Shown piece by piece: positions 1-8,668 of a stretch of DNA of 64,000 nucleotides. Below the pieces are notes generated by a model, which saw only the letters and a program-made list of their open reading frames with translations, made no database searches and had not been told where the DNA came from. A program made the position numbers and the translations under genes. Location: contig NZ_BDAC01000006.1 in assembly GCF_002091635.1 (NCBI RefSeq), forward strand, positions 1 to 64,000, read 5' to 3'. The number at the start of each line of letters is the position of its first letter. Positions within the stretch are counted from its first letter, which is position 1. Source of the stretch: Pseudomonas indica NBRC 103045 (lineage in GTDB: Bacteria; Pseudomonadota; Gammaproteobacteria; Pseudomonadales; Pseudomonadaceae).

Positions 1-630
1 CCGGTAGGCCTTATAGCTACTCTCAAAATCAATAGGGTCAATCAGTCAATTAGAAAAGGCAAAATCACTTTCGATGCTGAAGGAAACAACATTCCAGGAT
101 CACCTTTTTTCAGCCGCGTAATTCATTGGCCAGGAAACGAGCTTTCTGGAGTAACTCTAGGACGCGGCTATGACATGGGGTCAAGAAGCGAGTCAGAGAT
201 ATATGGGCACATGATTGAGGCCGGAATCGGCCAAGAGCAAGCAACCAAAATTGCTCAAGCACATGGATTGAATGGAAGCTCAGCGCAACAATTCGTGGCG
301 AATAACAAGCTAGAAATAGGTGAAATATCTTCAGAGCAGGAAATCGCTCTATTCAATTTGATATATCCAGACTATGTCGATAGAGCCATACAAAACTACA
401 ACCACTGGACCATCGGCGAAGCCGGACGGTTTGAGTGGAGCAACTTGGATCAAGTTATTCAGGATATTCTAGTGGATTTCGTATACCAAGGCTTTACAAA
501 AGGACCAAACCCTATGAAGGCCGGCATGAAAAACGACAAAAACGAATTGATAAATTATATAGAAAATACGCCTGCAATAAGCCAGTATGAGCCCGGAAGA
601 CGCAGAGCAAACTATCTTGGAAACAATTAG
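1..630 (+). CDS. Pesticin/T4-lysozyme-like muramidase domain, C-terminal part of a probable antibacterial effector (5' end outside window)
   Basis: The frame is open from base 1, giving 209 residues without their N-terminus. The fragment has Glu27 followed by a GVTLGRGYDMG stretch (Thr52, Asp58). The Thr-to-Asp spacing of six and the Glu about 25 residues upstream match the Glu/Thr/Asp catalytic set of pesticin and T4-type lysozymes, which cut the glycan chain of peptidoglycan. Such domains are common at the C-terminus of type VI secretion effectors and related toxins. Ten bases downstream lies a secreted lysozyme-inhibitor-like gene, as expected for an effector/immunity pair. The region is clearly more AT-rich than the rest of the window, which suggests recent acquisition. 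The delivery system cannot be seen because the N-terminal part is missing. Family assignment is by motif and context only. Confidence 0.7.
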   Translation, partial: PVGLIATLKINRVNQSIRKGKITFDAEGNNIPGSPFFSRVIHWPGNELSGVTLGRGYDMGSRSESEIYGHMIEAGIGQEQATKIAQAHGLNGSSAQQFVANNKLEIGEISSEQEIALFNLIYPDYVDRAIQNYNHWTIGEAGRFEWSNLDQVIQDILVDFVYQGFTKGPNPMKAGMKNDKNELINYIENTPAISQYEPGRRRANYLGNN

Positions 631-640
631 GATTTCAAAG

Positions 641-1042
641 ATGAGAAAAAAAACAGTGTTTATACTGCTAACCACTTTGTCCTTCTGCGCAAATGCTGAA
701 GTCAGCTCCCCGTGCGATAGTATTGAGAGTTCTCAGCAGATTTTCCTCTGCTCAGAGCACGTCAAGAAAATAGCTGATAATCGGCTTAACACTTCATATC
801 AAGAGGCCCTGAGGCGAATTAAAAATCAATATAAGAACTCCGCAGATCTTGCAAGCGAATATCTATCACTATTAAAAGAATCCCAGCGCGCATGGTTGAA
901 AGTTAGAGATAAAAACTGTGAACTAGAGGCATTTGAAATGGAAAGGGGGACCGAGGCACATATAACCACTACTAATAATTGCATTGCAAGAATGAGCAAA
1001 AGCAGGGCTAATTATCTAGACAAGATTTCACCCGACATATAG
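641..1042 (+). CDS. Secreted LprI-type (DUF1311) lysozyme inhibitor-like protein, probable immunity protein
   Basis: This is a 133-residue protein starting MRKKTVFILLTTLSFCANA, a typical Sec signal peptide, so it should act in the periplasm. The mature part has the spaced cysteines and the LN..Y...L / QRAWLKVRDKNC pattern of the LprI/DUF1311 family, whose mycobacterial member inhibits lysozyme. The ATG at 641 was chosen over an upstream in-frame ATG at 587 because the longer form would overlap the effector gene and lose the signal peptide; an AGGA lies just upstream. Position (10 bp after the muramidase gene), shared AT-rich composition and a periplasmic address all suit an immunity protein against a peptidoglycan-cutting effector. 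The immunity role is inferred. Confidence 0.72.
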   Translation: MRKKTVFILLTTLSFCANAEVSSPCDSIESSQQIFLCSEHVKKIADNRLNTSYQEALRRIKNQYKNSADLASEYLSLLKESQRAWLKVRDKNCELEAFEMERGTEAHITTTNNCIARMSKSRANYLDKISPDI

Positions 1043-1050
1043 GGGGAATC

Positions 1051-1140
1051 ATGATGCACTTGGCAAAAGCGATTAGTTTCATATGTTTTGGTGTCATTCC
1101 CCTGACTGATGCTGTAGTCATGACGGCAACAAAAAACTAA
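1051..1140 (+). CDS. Tiny hydrophobic ORF, possibly the signal-peptide stub of a truncated gene
   Basis: This is a 29-codon ORF beginning MMHLAKAISFICFGVIPL and preceded by AGGGGGAATC, a strong ribosome-binding sequence at 1041-1050. The residues look like a signal peptide or single membrane segment. It ends just before the IS30-like remnant, so it may be the 5' stub of a third gene of the effector locus cut off by an insertion. It could also be non-coding. Confidence 0.3.
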   Translation: MMHLAKAISFICFGVIPLTDAVVMTATKN

Positions 1141-1176
1141 GTGCAACACCTGACCTTTCCGGTACGGTGTTGCTCT

Positions 1177-1313
1177 ATGTCTTATTCCGCACTCAGCGTT
1201 GAAGAGCGCGTCACCATTCAATCGGTCATGCCCAAGGCTTCAGCCAGCGCAAGATTGCCTGCTTGATCAAACGATCTCCTTCGACCATCAGCCGGGAGTT
1301 GTGCGTAATCGAG
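1177..1313 (+). pseudogene. Remnant of an IS30-family transposase (N-terminal HTH, frameshifted)
   Basis: The frame from the ATG at 1177 reads MSYSALSVEERVTIQ, then continuity is lost. The frame starting at 1224 continues GHAQGFSQRKIACLIKRSPS and TISREL. Together these match the N-terminal helix-turn-helix of IS30-family transposases (pattern ERxxIQxGHAQGxSQRxIA ... RSPSTISREL). The shift fits loss of one A in the CAAATC expected near 1221. Nothing of the DDE catalytic domain follows; the next gene, mpl, starts 120 bases later. An imperfect inverted repeat (1141-1150 with 1166-1175) precedes the ORF. The element is dead and marks the edge between the AT-rich island and the core chromosome. 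Confidence 0.72.
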
Positions 1314-1432
1314 ATAAGTCCCCTTCGTTTCGAGTCGCCTTCTATCCTACCTCTGACTCAACCGCCGGGCCGCCTGTGCTAACCTGCGGCCCATGTTCGT
1401 CGGGCCGTTCCGGCCCGTTTCAGAGGTCATTC

Positions 1433-2785
1433 ATGCATATCCACATCCTCGGCATCTGCGGCACCTTCATGGGCTCGCTGGCCGTTCTGGCGAAGGAGCT
1501 GGGACATCGCGTCACTGGCTCCGATGCCAATGTCTATCCCCCCATGAGCACCCAGCTGGAAGCCCAGGGCATCGAGTTGATGCAGGGCTACGAGCCGGCT
1601 CACCTGCAACCGGAGCCGGATCTTGTTGTGATCGGCAATGCGCTGTCGCGCGGCAACCCGGCGGTGGAGTACGTGCTGAACAAGGGCCTGCCCTATGTCT
1701 CCGGCCCGCAATGGCTGGCCGACCACGTGCTGCAGGGGCGCTGGGTGCTGGGTGTGGCCGGGACCCACGGCAAGACCACCACCACCAGCATGCTGGCCTG
1801 GGTGCTGGAGCATGCCGGCATGAGCCCGGGCTTTCTCATCGGTGGCGTGCCGCAGAACTTCGGCGTGTCCGCCCGGCTGGGCGGTACGCCGTTCTTCGTG
1901 GTGGAGGCCGACGAATACGACAGCGCCTTCTTCGACAAGCGCTCCAAGTTCGTCCACTACCACCCGCGCACGGCGATCCTGAACAACCTGGAGTTCGACC
2001 ACGCGGACATCTTCCCCGACCTCGCCTCCATCGAGCGGCAGTTCCACCACCTCGTACGGACCATTCCCGGCGAGGGCCTGATCATCCACCCGACCTCCGA
2101 AGAGGCCATCCGCCGCGTGCTCGACATGGGTTGCTGGACGCCGGTGCAGACCACCGGCGACGGCGGCCAATGGCAGGCCAACCTGCTGGCCGAGGACGGC
2201 TCGCGCTTCGAAGTGGTCTTCGATGGCGAGGTGCAGGGCGTGGTGGATTGGGAGCTGAGCGGCCGGCACAACGTTGCCAACGCCCTGGCCACCCTGGCGG
2301 CGGCGCGGCACGTGGGTGTGCTGCCGAAGCAGGGCGCCGAGGCGCTGAGCCTGTTCAAGAGCGTCAAGCGGCGCATGGAGAAGGTTGCCGAGGTGAATGG
2401 CGTGACGGTCTACGACGACTTCGCCCACCACCCCACGGCCATCGCCACCACGCTCGACGGCCTGCGCAAGAAGGTCGGCGACGCGCCGGTGATCGCCATC
2501 ATCGAGCCGCGCTCCAACTCCATGAAACTGGGCGCCCACCGCGACGGCCTGCCGGAGTCGGTGCAGCAGGCCGACCAGGTGATCTGGTACGCGCCGCCGA
2601 ACCTCGGCTGGGACCTCGGCGCCACCGCGGCGGCCTGTCCAGTGCCGGCGGTGGTCTGCGACACGCTGGAGGCGATCATCGCGCGGGTGAAGGGCCAAGT
2701 CGCGCCGGGCACCCAGGTGGTGATCATGAGCAATGGCGGCTTTGGCGGCCTGCATGGCAAGCTGGCCAAGGCACTGGCAATCTAA
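1433..2785 (+). CDS. mpl: UDP-N-acetylmuramate:L-alanyl-gamma-D-glutamyl-meso-diaminopimelate ligase
   Basis: Mpl reattaches the recycled tripeptide L-Ala-gamma-D-Glu-meso-DAP to UDP-MurNAc in the cytoplasm, so cell-wall material is reused. The 450-residue product has the Mur-ligase layout. It opens with an N-terminal MHIHILGICGTFMGSLA nucleotide-binding segment, then the ATP-binding loop GTHGKTTTTSM near residue 112, then FVVEADEYDSAFFD. The C-terminal domain carries DDFAHHPTAI. The ATG at 1433 is preferred over upstream in-frame starts because it begins exactly at the family's N-terminus and has AGAGGT upstream. It is followed 12 bp later by ubiX, so the two are probably cotranscribed. Peptidoglycan recycling also affects AmpC beta-lactamase induction in pseudomonads. 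Confidence 0.97.
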   Translation: MHIHILGICGTFMGSLAVLAKELGHRVTGSDANVYPPMSTQLEAQGIELMQGYEPAHLQPEPDLVVIGNALSRGNPAVEYVLNKGLPYVSGPQWLADHVLQGRWVLGVAGTHGKTTTTSMLAWVLEHAGMSPGFLIGGVPQNFGVSARLGGTPFFVVEADEYDSAFFDKRSKFVHYHPRTAILNNLEFDHADIFPDLASIERQFHHLVRTIPGEGLIIHPTSEEAIRRVLDMGCWTPVQTTGDGGQWQANLLAEDGSRFEVVFDGEVQGVVDWELSGRHNVANALATLAAARHVGVLPKQGAEALSLFKSVKRRMEKVAEVNGVTVYDDFAHHPTAIATTLDGLRKKVGDAPVIAIIEPRSNSMKLGAHRDGLPESVQQADQVIWYAPPNLGWDLGATAAACPVPAVVCDTLEAIIARVKGQVAPGTQVVIMSNGGFGGLHGKLAKALAI

Positions 2786-2797
2786 GGAGAGCCTTTT

Positions 2798-3427
2798 ATG
2801 AGCGGACCGGAGCGCGTAACCCTCGCTATGACCGGTGCCTCTGGCGCCCAGTACGGCCTGCGCCTGCTGGATTGCCTGATCCAGGAAGAACGCGAAGTGC
2901 ACTTCCTGATTTCCAAGGCGGCGCAACTGGTGATCGCCACCGAGACCGACGTCACCCTGCCGGGCAAGCCGCAGGCGATGCAGGCGTTCCTCAGCGAATA
3001 CACCGGCGCCGCGCCAGGGCAGATTCGCGTCTACGGCAAGGAAGACTGGATGGCGCCGCCGGCCTCGGGCTCCGGCGCGCCGAGCGCCATGGTGGTGGTG
3101 CCCTGTTCCACCGGCACCCTGTCAGCCATCGCCACCGGCGCCTGCAACAACCTGATCGAGCGGGCCGCCGACGTGGTGCTCAAGGAGCGCCGCCAACTGG
3201 TGCTGGTGCCGCGCGAGGCGCCGTATTCCAGCATCCATCTGGAGAACATGCTCAAGCTCTCCAACCTCGGCGCGGTGATCCTGCCGGCCTCGCCGGGCTT
3301 CTATCACCAGCCGCAGACGGTGGACGACCTCGTCGATTTCGTGGTGGCGCGCATCCTCAACGTGCTGAACATCCCCCAGGACATGCTGCCGCGCTGGGGC
3401 GAGCACCATGTGGTGAGTGAGGAGTAG
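2798..3427 (+). CDS. ubiX: Flavin prenyltransferase UbiX
   Basis: UbiX makes the prenylated FMN cofactor needed by the decarboxylase UbiD in ubiquinone synthesis. The 209-residue product has the family's length, the N-terminal GASGAQYGLRLL flavin-binding loop, the PCSTGTLSAIATG segment and the VPREAPYSSIHLENMLKLS motif. It begins 12 bp after mpl and is followed closely by a small lipoprotein gene, suggesting one transcript. Nothing unusual is seen. Confidence 0.95.
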   Translation: MSGPERVTLAMTGASGAQYGLRLLDCLIQEEREVHFLISKAAQLVIATETDVTLPGKPQAMQAFLSEYTGAAPGQIRVYGKEDWMAPPASGSGAPSAMVVVPCSTGTLSAIATGACNNLIERAADVVLKERRQLVLVPREAPYSSIHLENMLKLSNLGAVILPASPGFYHQPQTVDDLVDFVVARILNVLNIPQDMLPRWGEHHVVSEE

Positions 3428-3431
3428 CGGC

Positions 3432-3725
3432 GTGAGGATGGTGCGTGCGGCGAGTGCCCTGGTGTTGGTCCTGATGCTGGGCGGGTGCGCCACGGTGCGG
3501 ACGCTGGACGCGGCCAAACCGGGGGCGCCGATCGTCTATTCCGGTACGCGGCTGGACTGGTACAGCCTCAACGGCGGCTGTTGCCCGCGCGACCGCTTCG
3601 GCGCCGAACCGCCGAAATATGCCGCCATCGACCTGCCCGCCAGCGCCTTGTTGGATACCTTGCTGCTGCCGTTCTCCCTGGCCGCGGTGCTCGGCCTGAG
3701 CCTGGGTGTCAGCGGCGGGATGTGA
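3432..3725 (+). CDS. Small YceK/YidQ-like lipoprotein
   Basis: This is a protein of about 97 residues with a lipoprotein signal (LVLVLMLGGC, lipobox LGGC), then a short domain with ARG/GGCCPRD-type residues and a hydrophobic C-terminal stretch. It resembles the DUF1375 (YceK/YidQ) lipoproteins, which have no firm function. The GTG at 3432 is 4 bp after the ubiX stop, with GGAG inside the end of ubiX; an ATG at 3438 is an equally possible start. It is probably the last gene of the mpl-ubiX transcript. Confidence 0.72.
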   Translation: MRMVRAASALVLVLMLGGCATVRTLDAAKPGAPIVYSGTRLDWYSLNGGCCPRDRFGAEPPKYAAIDLPASALLDTLLLPFSLAAVLGLSLGVSGGM

Positions 3726-3749
3726 CGCGCAGCAAATCGCGAACCGGCT

Positions 3750-4148
3750 CTAAACCACGTCGGGATACTGATGCACCAACTCCCACAGATGCCCGTCCGG
3801 GTCGCGGAAGGTGCGGGCGTGGAGGAAGTCGTGATCCTGCGGCTCCCCATGGACGCGCGCACCGGCCGCCACCGCCTTGTTCAGCAGATCGTCCACCTCC
3901 TGATGGCTGTCCAGGACCAGGCTGACCAGCACCTCGCTGCTGCGCTGGGCGTCACAGGACGGCCCGCCGATGCGCTCGCGGAAACGGGCTTCGGTGAGCA
4001 GCATGAGGTAGAGGCCGTCGGCGATTTCCAGGCAGGCGCTGCTGTCGTTGGTGAAGCGGAGGTCCGGCTCGAAATCCAGGCGCTCGTAGAAGGCCATCGA
4101 GCGGTCCAGGTCTTTCACGGGCAGGTTGACGAAGATCCGAGTGCTCAT
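3750..4148 (-). CDS. VOC-family (glyoxalase/bleomycin-resistance fold) protein
   Basis: This 132-residue protein opens MSTRIFVNLPVKDLDRSMAF and ends FRDPDGHLWELVHQYPDVV, the characteristic start and end of single-domain vicinal-oxygen-chelate proteins. These bind a metal and catalyse varied reactions or sequester drugs, so the substrate cannot be predicted. The gene runs opposite to the ubiX transcript and ends 24 bp from it. It is the first gene of the accessory block. Confidence 0.85.
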   Translation of the reverse strand: MSTRIFVNLPVKDLDRSMAFYERLDFEPDLRFTNDSSACLEIADGLYLMLLTEARFRERIGGPSCDAQRSSEVLVSLVLDSHQEVDDLLNKAVAAGARVHGEPQDHDFLHARTFRDPDGHLWELVHQYPDVV

Positions 4149-4565
4149 GCGTCCTCCGGGTCTTGTGGTACCTGAGGGTGTCTTTGAGTGAAGTACAGGA
4201 TGGGGATGTTTGCTTGGGGAAGGTGTTTGTTCTGGGTGATTTGGGGGAGGTTTTATTCTTTCGGCCGATAGGTGCGGTGTAGCCCGGACCTCCGCCCCCT
4301 CACCCTAGCCCTCTCCCCAGGGGGGAGAGGGGACTGAAGAGCGATTCCCGAACCTTCGGAGTTCACCCAGACTACCTCTTCACCCTGACCCTCCCAAGGG
4401 ATTGAAGAACGACCTCCGAACCTTCGGAACCCGCACAGACTGCCCCCTCGCCCCTTTGGGGAGAGGGCTGGGGTGAGGGGGCGGAGGTGGAGACTTCACA
4501 ACTCGCAAAGTCGACCCATCGCCCCAACAAACTCCCCCTCGGCAGCCCCAGGGGCGTCACGAGCG
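4149..4565. repeat. Gene-free region with a long imperfect inverted repeat
   Basis: This stretch of about 417 bp has no credible gene. It holds two 28-nt arms, 4291-4318 and 4458-4485, that are reverse complements with one mismatch; each contains the CTCACCC(T/C)AGCCCTCTCCCC motif. Inside the pair, two short direct repeats contain AACCTTCGGA (near 4351 and 4420). Pyrimidine-rich repeats of this type are common between genes in Pseudomonas and may work as terminators or be decayed small repeats. Confidence 0.7.
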
Positions 4566-6311
4566 TCAGCGCTGACCGCCCCCCAACTCACAACGCACTG
4601 CCTGCAGATCGGCGATGCGACGAACACTGCGGTCGCCGTCGACGGTCACGTAGGCCACGCCGCAGTCATCCACCGCTACGCCGTTGAAGATCCACGACGG
4701 CGGATAGCCCGGCGTGCCGCTGTTGCCGACCGGCAGGTCCTTCGCCAGCACTGTGCGCTTGCCCGTCGCGAGGTCGAGCTTCACCAGACGGTCGGCGCCG
4801 GTTTCCACCACCAGCAGGGCGCCGGACGGCGTGGCGGCGAGGCCTTCCGGTTGGGCGAATCCATCGGCGACCCGCTTGGGTGAGGCCAGGGCCTTGTAGC
4901 CTTCGGCCACTTGCCAGACCGAGCCGGTGGCCCAGTCCGATACCCAGAGCTTGCCGTCGCGCTGCGCCAGGCCCACCGGCACGCTGAAGCCGCAGCCCAG
5001 TGGGTTGCGCTCGGTGGTGTTGGCCGGGCGCTGCATGACGCAGCGGCTGCCCAGTTCCGCCACCGCCAGGTCGTTGCCGAAGCCGATGGCGTTGAGCGGT
5101 ACGGAGAAGTCGCGGTGGTCGGCCACCACGGTTTCCAGGGCCGGGTCCCAGACCTGCACGGCGTTGGAGAACCAGGAGGTGGTGACCAGGTAATCGCCAT
5201 GGGAGCCCACGCTGAAGGGCGTGTTCAGCGGGGTGACGCCGCCCACGATGCTGTGGGCGATGCTGCGCAGGCGGCCGGTGCGCGGGGCGTACTCGCGCAG
5301 CGAGTAGATATCCGCGACGAACACGGACTCGCGTCCGCCCGCCTTGTGCACCGCGATGCCGGCGCCGGTGGTCATGCCACCGCGGGTGAGCCGGCGGACT
5401 TCGCCCTCGTCGCCGTTCAGCGTCACGCGACGGATCGCCGCGTCGTGGGCGTTGGAGACGTACAGCGTGCCTTTCGAGTCGAAGGCCAGGTTATCGGCGC
5501 CTTCGCCCACCTCGGCGACCGTTTGCAGCGTGCCGCTCTCAACGTCCACTCGCAGCACCTGGCCGCGCGCCTGGTCGATGACGAACAGCTCGCCGGCGGC
5601 GTTGAACTTGACCGCCGCCGGGGTGCCCAGGCCATTGGCGACGATCTTCACGCTGCCGGTGGCCGGGTCGATGCGCGCCACCTGGCCGTGGTACCACAGC
5701 GGGCCATAGAGCTTGCCGTCGGGGCCGAGGTCCATGCCATTGAAGCCGCCGAGGTTGTTGGCGAGCAGGCGCGGCGGGTTGGCGCCGGTCAGGTCGATTT
5801 GCCACACCTCGTCGGCGAGGAACACGCGGCTGACGTAGAGGGTGTTGCCGTCATCGGAAATCGTGATGGCGTTGACCCCGCGCCCGAGATTGGCCACGGT
5901 GGTTTTTTCGCCGTCCGGGGTCAGGCGGCCGATCTCTCCGGTGAGGAAGGCGGTCCAGTAGAGGTTGCCGGCATGGTCGAAGACCAGGTCGTCCGGCGCC
6001 TCGACGCCCTGTGCCGGGCCCAGGGTGCGGATCACCCGGCCGCTACGGGGATTCAACTGGGTGATGCTGCGGCCGACGACGCTGGTGACGAACAGTTCGT
6101 CCCGGTCGTTGACGTAGACGCCGTTGGTGCTGGACAGCGTGGCGCCCTTGACCAGCGGGTAGGCGAAGACGGGCTCGCGCTGGCTGCCGCCTGCGGCCGG
6201 GCTGGCAAGGGCGAACGGTGAGGCCATGACCGATAGCGCCAGCAGCGCTGCGGAAATGCGCCAGGGGGTTGTCGGGGTGGTGTGCGAACGGGGGAAGGCG
6301 GGTGTTGGCAT
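4566..6311 (-). CDS. Exported NHL/SMP-30-type beta-propeller protein
   Basis: This 581-residue protein has an N-terminal export signal (hydrophobic run ISAALLALSVMASPFALA). The rest is built of repeats of the form DDLVFDHAGNLYWT, FNGMDLGPDGKLYGPLW and LAFDSKGTLYVSNAHDAAI, typical of NHL/SMP-30 six-bladed propellers. About a dozen such units suggest two propellers. Related proteins include lactonases, Vgb-type lyases and scaffold proteins, so the activity is unknown. The start at 6311 was chosen because a GGGAGACAAGG ribosome-binding site precedes it and the upstream extension has no protein-like sequence. It lies downstream of, and in the same direction as, the acyl-CoA genes but after a gap of 178 bp. 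Confidence 0.8.
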   Translation of the reverse strand: MPTPAFPRSHTTPTTPWRISAALLALSVMASPFALASPAAGGSQREPVFAYPLVKGATLSSTNGVYVNDRDELFVTSVVGRSITQLNPRSGRVIRTLGPAQGVEAPDDLVFDHAGNLYWTAFLTGEIGRLTPDGEKTTVANLGRGVNAITISDDGNTLYVSRVFLADEVWQIDLTGANPPRLLANNLGGFNGMDLGPDGKLYGPLWYHGQVARIDPATGSVKIVANGLGTPAAVKFNAAGELFVIDQARGQVLRVDVESGTLQTVAEVGEGADNLAFDSKGTLYVSNAHDAAIRRVTLNGDEGEVRRLTRGGMTTGAGIAVHKAGGRESVFVADIYSLREYAPRTGRLRSIAHSIVGGVTPLNTPFSVGSHGDYLVTTSWFSNAVQVWDPALETVVADHRDFSVPLNAIGFGNDLAVAELGSRCVMQRPANTTERNPLGCGFSVPVGLAQRDGKLWVSDWATGSVWQVAEGYKALASPKRVADGFAQPEGLAATPSGALLVVETGADRLVKLDLATGKRTVLAKDLPVGNSGTPGYPPSWIFNGVAVDDCGVAYVTVDGDRSVRRIADLQAVRCELGGGQR

Positions 6312-6489
6312 CCTTGTCTCCCAAGGTGTGGAGTGAGCGAGGTCGGATTCCGACTGGCGGGTCCGACACGCTGATTGCCACACCGGGAGGGCACCCGCAA
6401 GCGCTGGGTGGCTGGCCGGTTCCGTCGTGTTCCGGATTCCGGTAGCCCTTGGCAGACGATTTGTGAGATATGTCCTGTTTGACGGCGCC

Positions 6490-7356
6490 TCAGGCAGCCA
6501 GGCCGTGCACCTCGGCACACGCTTCGACCAGGGTGTAGCGACCCTTGTCGTCGCGGCTCACCCGGCCCAGGGCGGTCGCCGGGTCGTGGGTGAACACCAG
6601 CCGGCCGTTGCGTGCCAGCAGGCTGTCGAGCAGGCGTTCCTTCTCTTCGATCAGGCCCTCGGGGAAGCGGTCGTAGCCCATGGTGATGGGCAGGTGGACC
6701 CAGGGCGCGCCGGGGATCAGGTCGCCGGCGAACACCACCGGGCCGTCGGGCATGGCGATCTCCGGCAGGAGCTGGCCCGGCGTGTGGCCGTCGCTCCAGT
6801 GGAAGCGCCAATCCGGGCCGAGCAGGGCGGAGCCGCCTTCGCCGTCCACGAGTTCCAGGCGACCGCTGGCTTCCAGCAACTCGAGCAGTTCCGGGATGTA
6901 GGAGGCCCGGTCGCGCGGGTGCGGGTTGCAGGCGCGCTGCCACTGGCGGCGGCCGGTGACGAAGCGCGCATTGGGGAACAGCAGGCGCGGCGCCAGTCCC
7001 TCTTCCCAGGCGGCGAGCAGGCCGCCGGCGTGGTCGAAATGCAGGTGGGTGAGCACCACCACATCGATGTCGGCATCGCACAGGCCGACCGCCGCCAGGC
7101 TGTCGAGCAGCACGTGGCGGTCTTCCTGCACGCCGAAGCGGCGCTTCATTTCCGGGGAGAAGAAGGCGCCGATGCCCGTCTCCACCAGGACGTTGCGATC
7201 GTCTTCGCGGACCAGCAGGGCGCGGCAGCCGAGGTCGATGCGATGGTGTTCGTCCGCTGGCATCCAGCGCTCCCAGAGTGCGCGCGGGGCGTTGCCGAAC
7301 ATGGCGCCGCCATCGAGTTTCTGGCTGTTGCCAACAAGGGTGGTGAGGGTGCGCAT
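6490..7356 (-). CDS. Metallo-beta-lactamase-fold hydrolase
   Basis: This is a 288-residue cytoplasmic enzyme. It has [10 protein letters not shown] (the HxHxDH zinc motif, near residue 95), a GHTPGQ motif, FAGDLIPG, and a final [10 protein letters not shown], together giving the full ligand set of MBL-fold hydrolases such as lactonases and thioesterase-like enzymes. It follows the thiolase gene by 47 bp on the same strand, so it probably serves the same pathway, perhaps by hydrolysing a lactone or thioester intermediate. That role is inferred. The start at 7356 begins with [17 protein letters not shown], the usual N-terminus of this subfamily; longer reading frames upstream lack sense. Confidence 0.82.
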   Translation of the reverse strand: MRTLTTLVGNSQKLDGGAMFGNAPRALWERWMPADEHHRIDLGCRALLVREDDRNVLVETGIGAFFSPEMKRRFGVQEDRHVLLDSLAAVGLCDADIDVVVLTHLHFDHAGGLLAAWEEGLAPRLLFPNARFVTGRRQWQRACNPHPRDRASYIPELLELLEASGRLELVDGEGGSALLGPDWRFHWSDGHTPGQLLPEIAMPDGPVVFAGDLIPGAPWVHLPITMGYDRFPEGLIEEKERLLDSLLARNGRLVFTHDPATALGRVSRDDKGRYTLVEACAEVHGLAA

Positions 7357-7403
7357 AGCCGATCCTGCGGGGCGCGTCGGGCGCCCTCGTCGTTGTTGTG
7401 GTT

Positions 7404-8585
7404 TCAGTCGCGTGCGACCGCCAGGGCCACGCCCTGGCCGCCGCCGATGCACAGGGTCGCCAGCCCCTTGCGGGCTTCGCGGCGGCGCATCTCGTGCAGA
7501 AGGCTGACGAGGATACGACAACCCGAGGCGCCGATGGGATGGCCGAGGGCGATGGCGCCGCCGTTGACGTTGACCTTGGCGCTGTCCCAGCCGAGTTCGC
7601 GGCCGACGGCGAGAGCCTGGGCGGCGAAGGCTTCGTTGGCCTCCACCAGGTCGAGTTGCTCCAGCGACCAGCCGGCCTTTTCCAGGGCGCGGCAGGTGGC
7701 GAACACCGGGCCGATGCCCATGATCGCCGGATCGACCCCGGCGCTGGCGTGGGCGGCGATCCGCGCCAACACCGGCAGGCCGAGGGCGTCGGCCTTGGCG
7801 GCGCTCATCAGCAGCACCGCGGCGGCGCCGTCGTTGAGGGTGGAGGCGTTGCCGGCGGTGACACTGCCATCGCCCTTGAACGCCGGGCGCAACGTGGCGA
7901 GGCCATCGGCGGTGGTGCCGGCCCGCGGCTGTTCGTCCTGCTGGAAGATCACGGTGTCGCCATAGCGCTGGGGAATCTCGACCGGGACGATCTCCCCGGC
8001 GAAGCGACCGGCCTCGATGGCGGCGCAGGCGCGCTGTTGCGAACGGGCGGCAAAGGCATCCTGCTCGCAGCGGGTGATGCCGTACTGCTCGGCCAGGTTC
8101 TCCGCGGTGATGCCCATGTGGTACTGGTTGAAGGCGTCCCAGAGGCCATCCTCGATCATGCTGTCGACCAGCTTGCCGTGGCCCATACGCAGGCCGCTGC
8201 GGGCGCCGGGCAGGACGAAGGGCGACAGGCTCATGTTCTCCTGGCCGCCGGCGATCACCACCTCGGCATCGCCGCAGCGGATAGCCTGGGCGCCGAGGAT
8301 CACCGCCTTGAGCCCCGAGCCGCAGACCTTGTTCAGGGTCATGGCCGGTACCGTGTGCGGCAGGCCGGCCTTCAGCGCGGCCTGGCGCGCGGGGTTCTGC
8401 CCGGCGCCGGCGGTGAGCACCTGGCCGAGGATCACTTCGTCCACCTGTTCGCCGGCCAGGCCGCTGTCGGCGAGCAGGCTATGGATCACCGTCGCGCCCA
8501 GCTCGGCGGCCGGAATGCGGCTCAGGGAACCTTGGAAGGCACCGATGGCGGTGCGGCGGGCAGCGACGATCACGACTTCACGCAT
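7404..8585 (-). CDS. Acetyl-CoA acetyltransferase (thiolase)
   Basis: This 393-residue thiolase has every catalytic element: the nucleophilic Cys in [12 protein letters not shown] (about residue 88), [26 protein letters not shown] with its His, and the second Cys in CIGGGQGVA near the C-terminus. It either splits a 3-ketoacyl-CoA into acetyl-CoA and a shorter acyl-CoA or runs the reverse condensation. The neighbours, an acyl-CoA dehydrogenase upstream and an acyl-CoA ligase further up, suggest degradation of an imported acid. The start at 8585 gives the family N-terminus [20 protein letters not shown]. Confidence 0.92.
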   Translation of the reverse strand: MREVVIVAARRTAIGAFQGSLSRIPAAELGATVIHSLLADSGLAGEQVDEVILGQVLTAGAGQNPARQAALKAGLPHTVPAMTLNKVCGSGLKAVILGAQAIRCGDAEVVIAGGQENMSLSPFVLPGARSGLRMGHGKLVDSMIEDGLWDAFNQYHMGITAENLAEQYGITRCEQDAFAARSQQRACAAIEAGRFAGEIVPVEIPQRYGDTVIFQQDEQPRAGTTADGLATLRPAFKGDGSVTAGNASTLNDGAAAVLLMSAAKADALGLPVLARIAAHASAGVDPAIMGIGPVFATCRALEKAGWSLEQLDLVEANEAFAAQALAVGRELGWDSAKVNVNGGAIALGHPIGASGCRILVSLLHEMRRREARKGLATLCIGGGQGVALAVARD

Positions 8586-8668
8586 GGGTCTCTCCGGTGC
8601 ACCCCGCACGGGGGGCGCGCAATGAAAAAGAACGCGGACGCCAAGGGCGGCGCCCGCGCTCACGCAAC

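Noticed and set aside
1..1140. Prophage endolysin cassette
   Set aside because: The second gene encodes an inhibitor-like exported protein, and no holin, spanin or structural gene is visible. The missing upstream sequence keeps this from being fully excluded.
1393..3420. A 675-codon plus-strand frame and a 499-codon minus-strand frame over mpl and ubiX
   Set aside because: Both have Arg/Gly/Pro-rich shadow composition, while mpl and ubiX are clear in their own frames.
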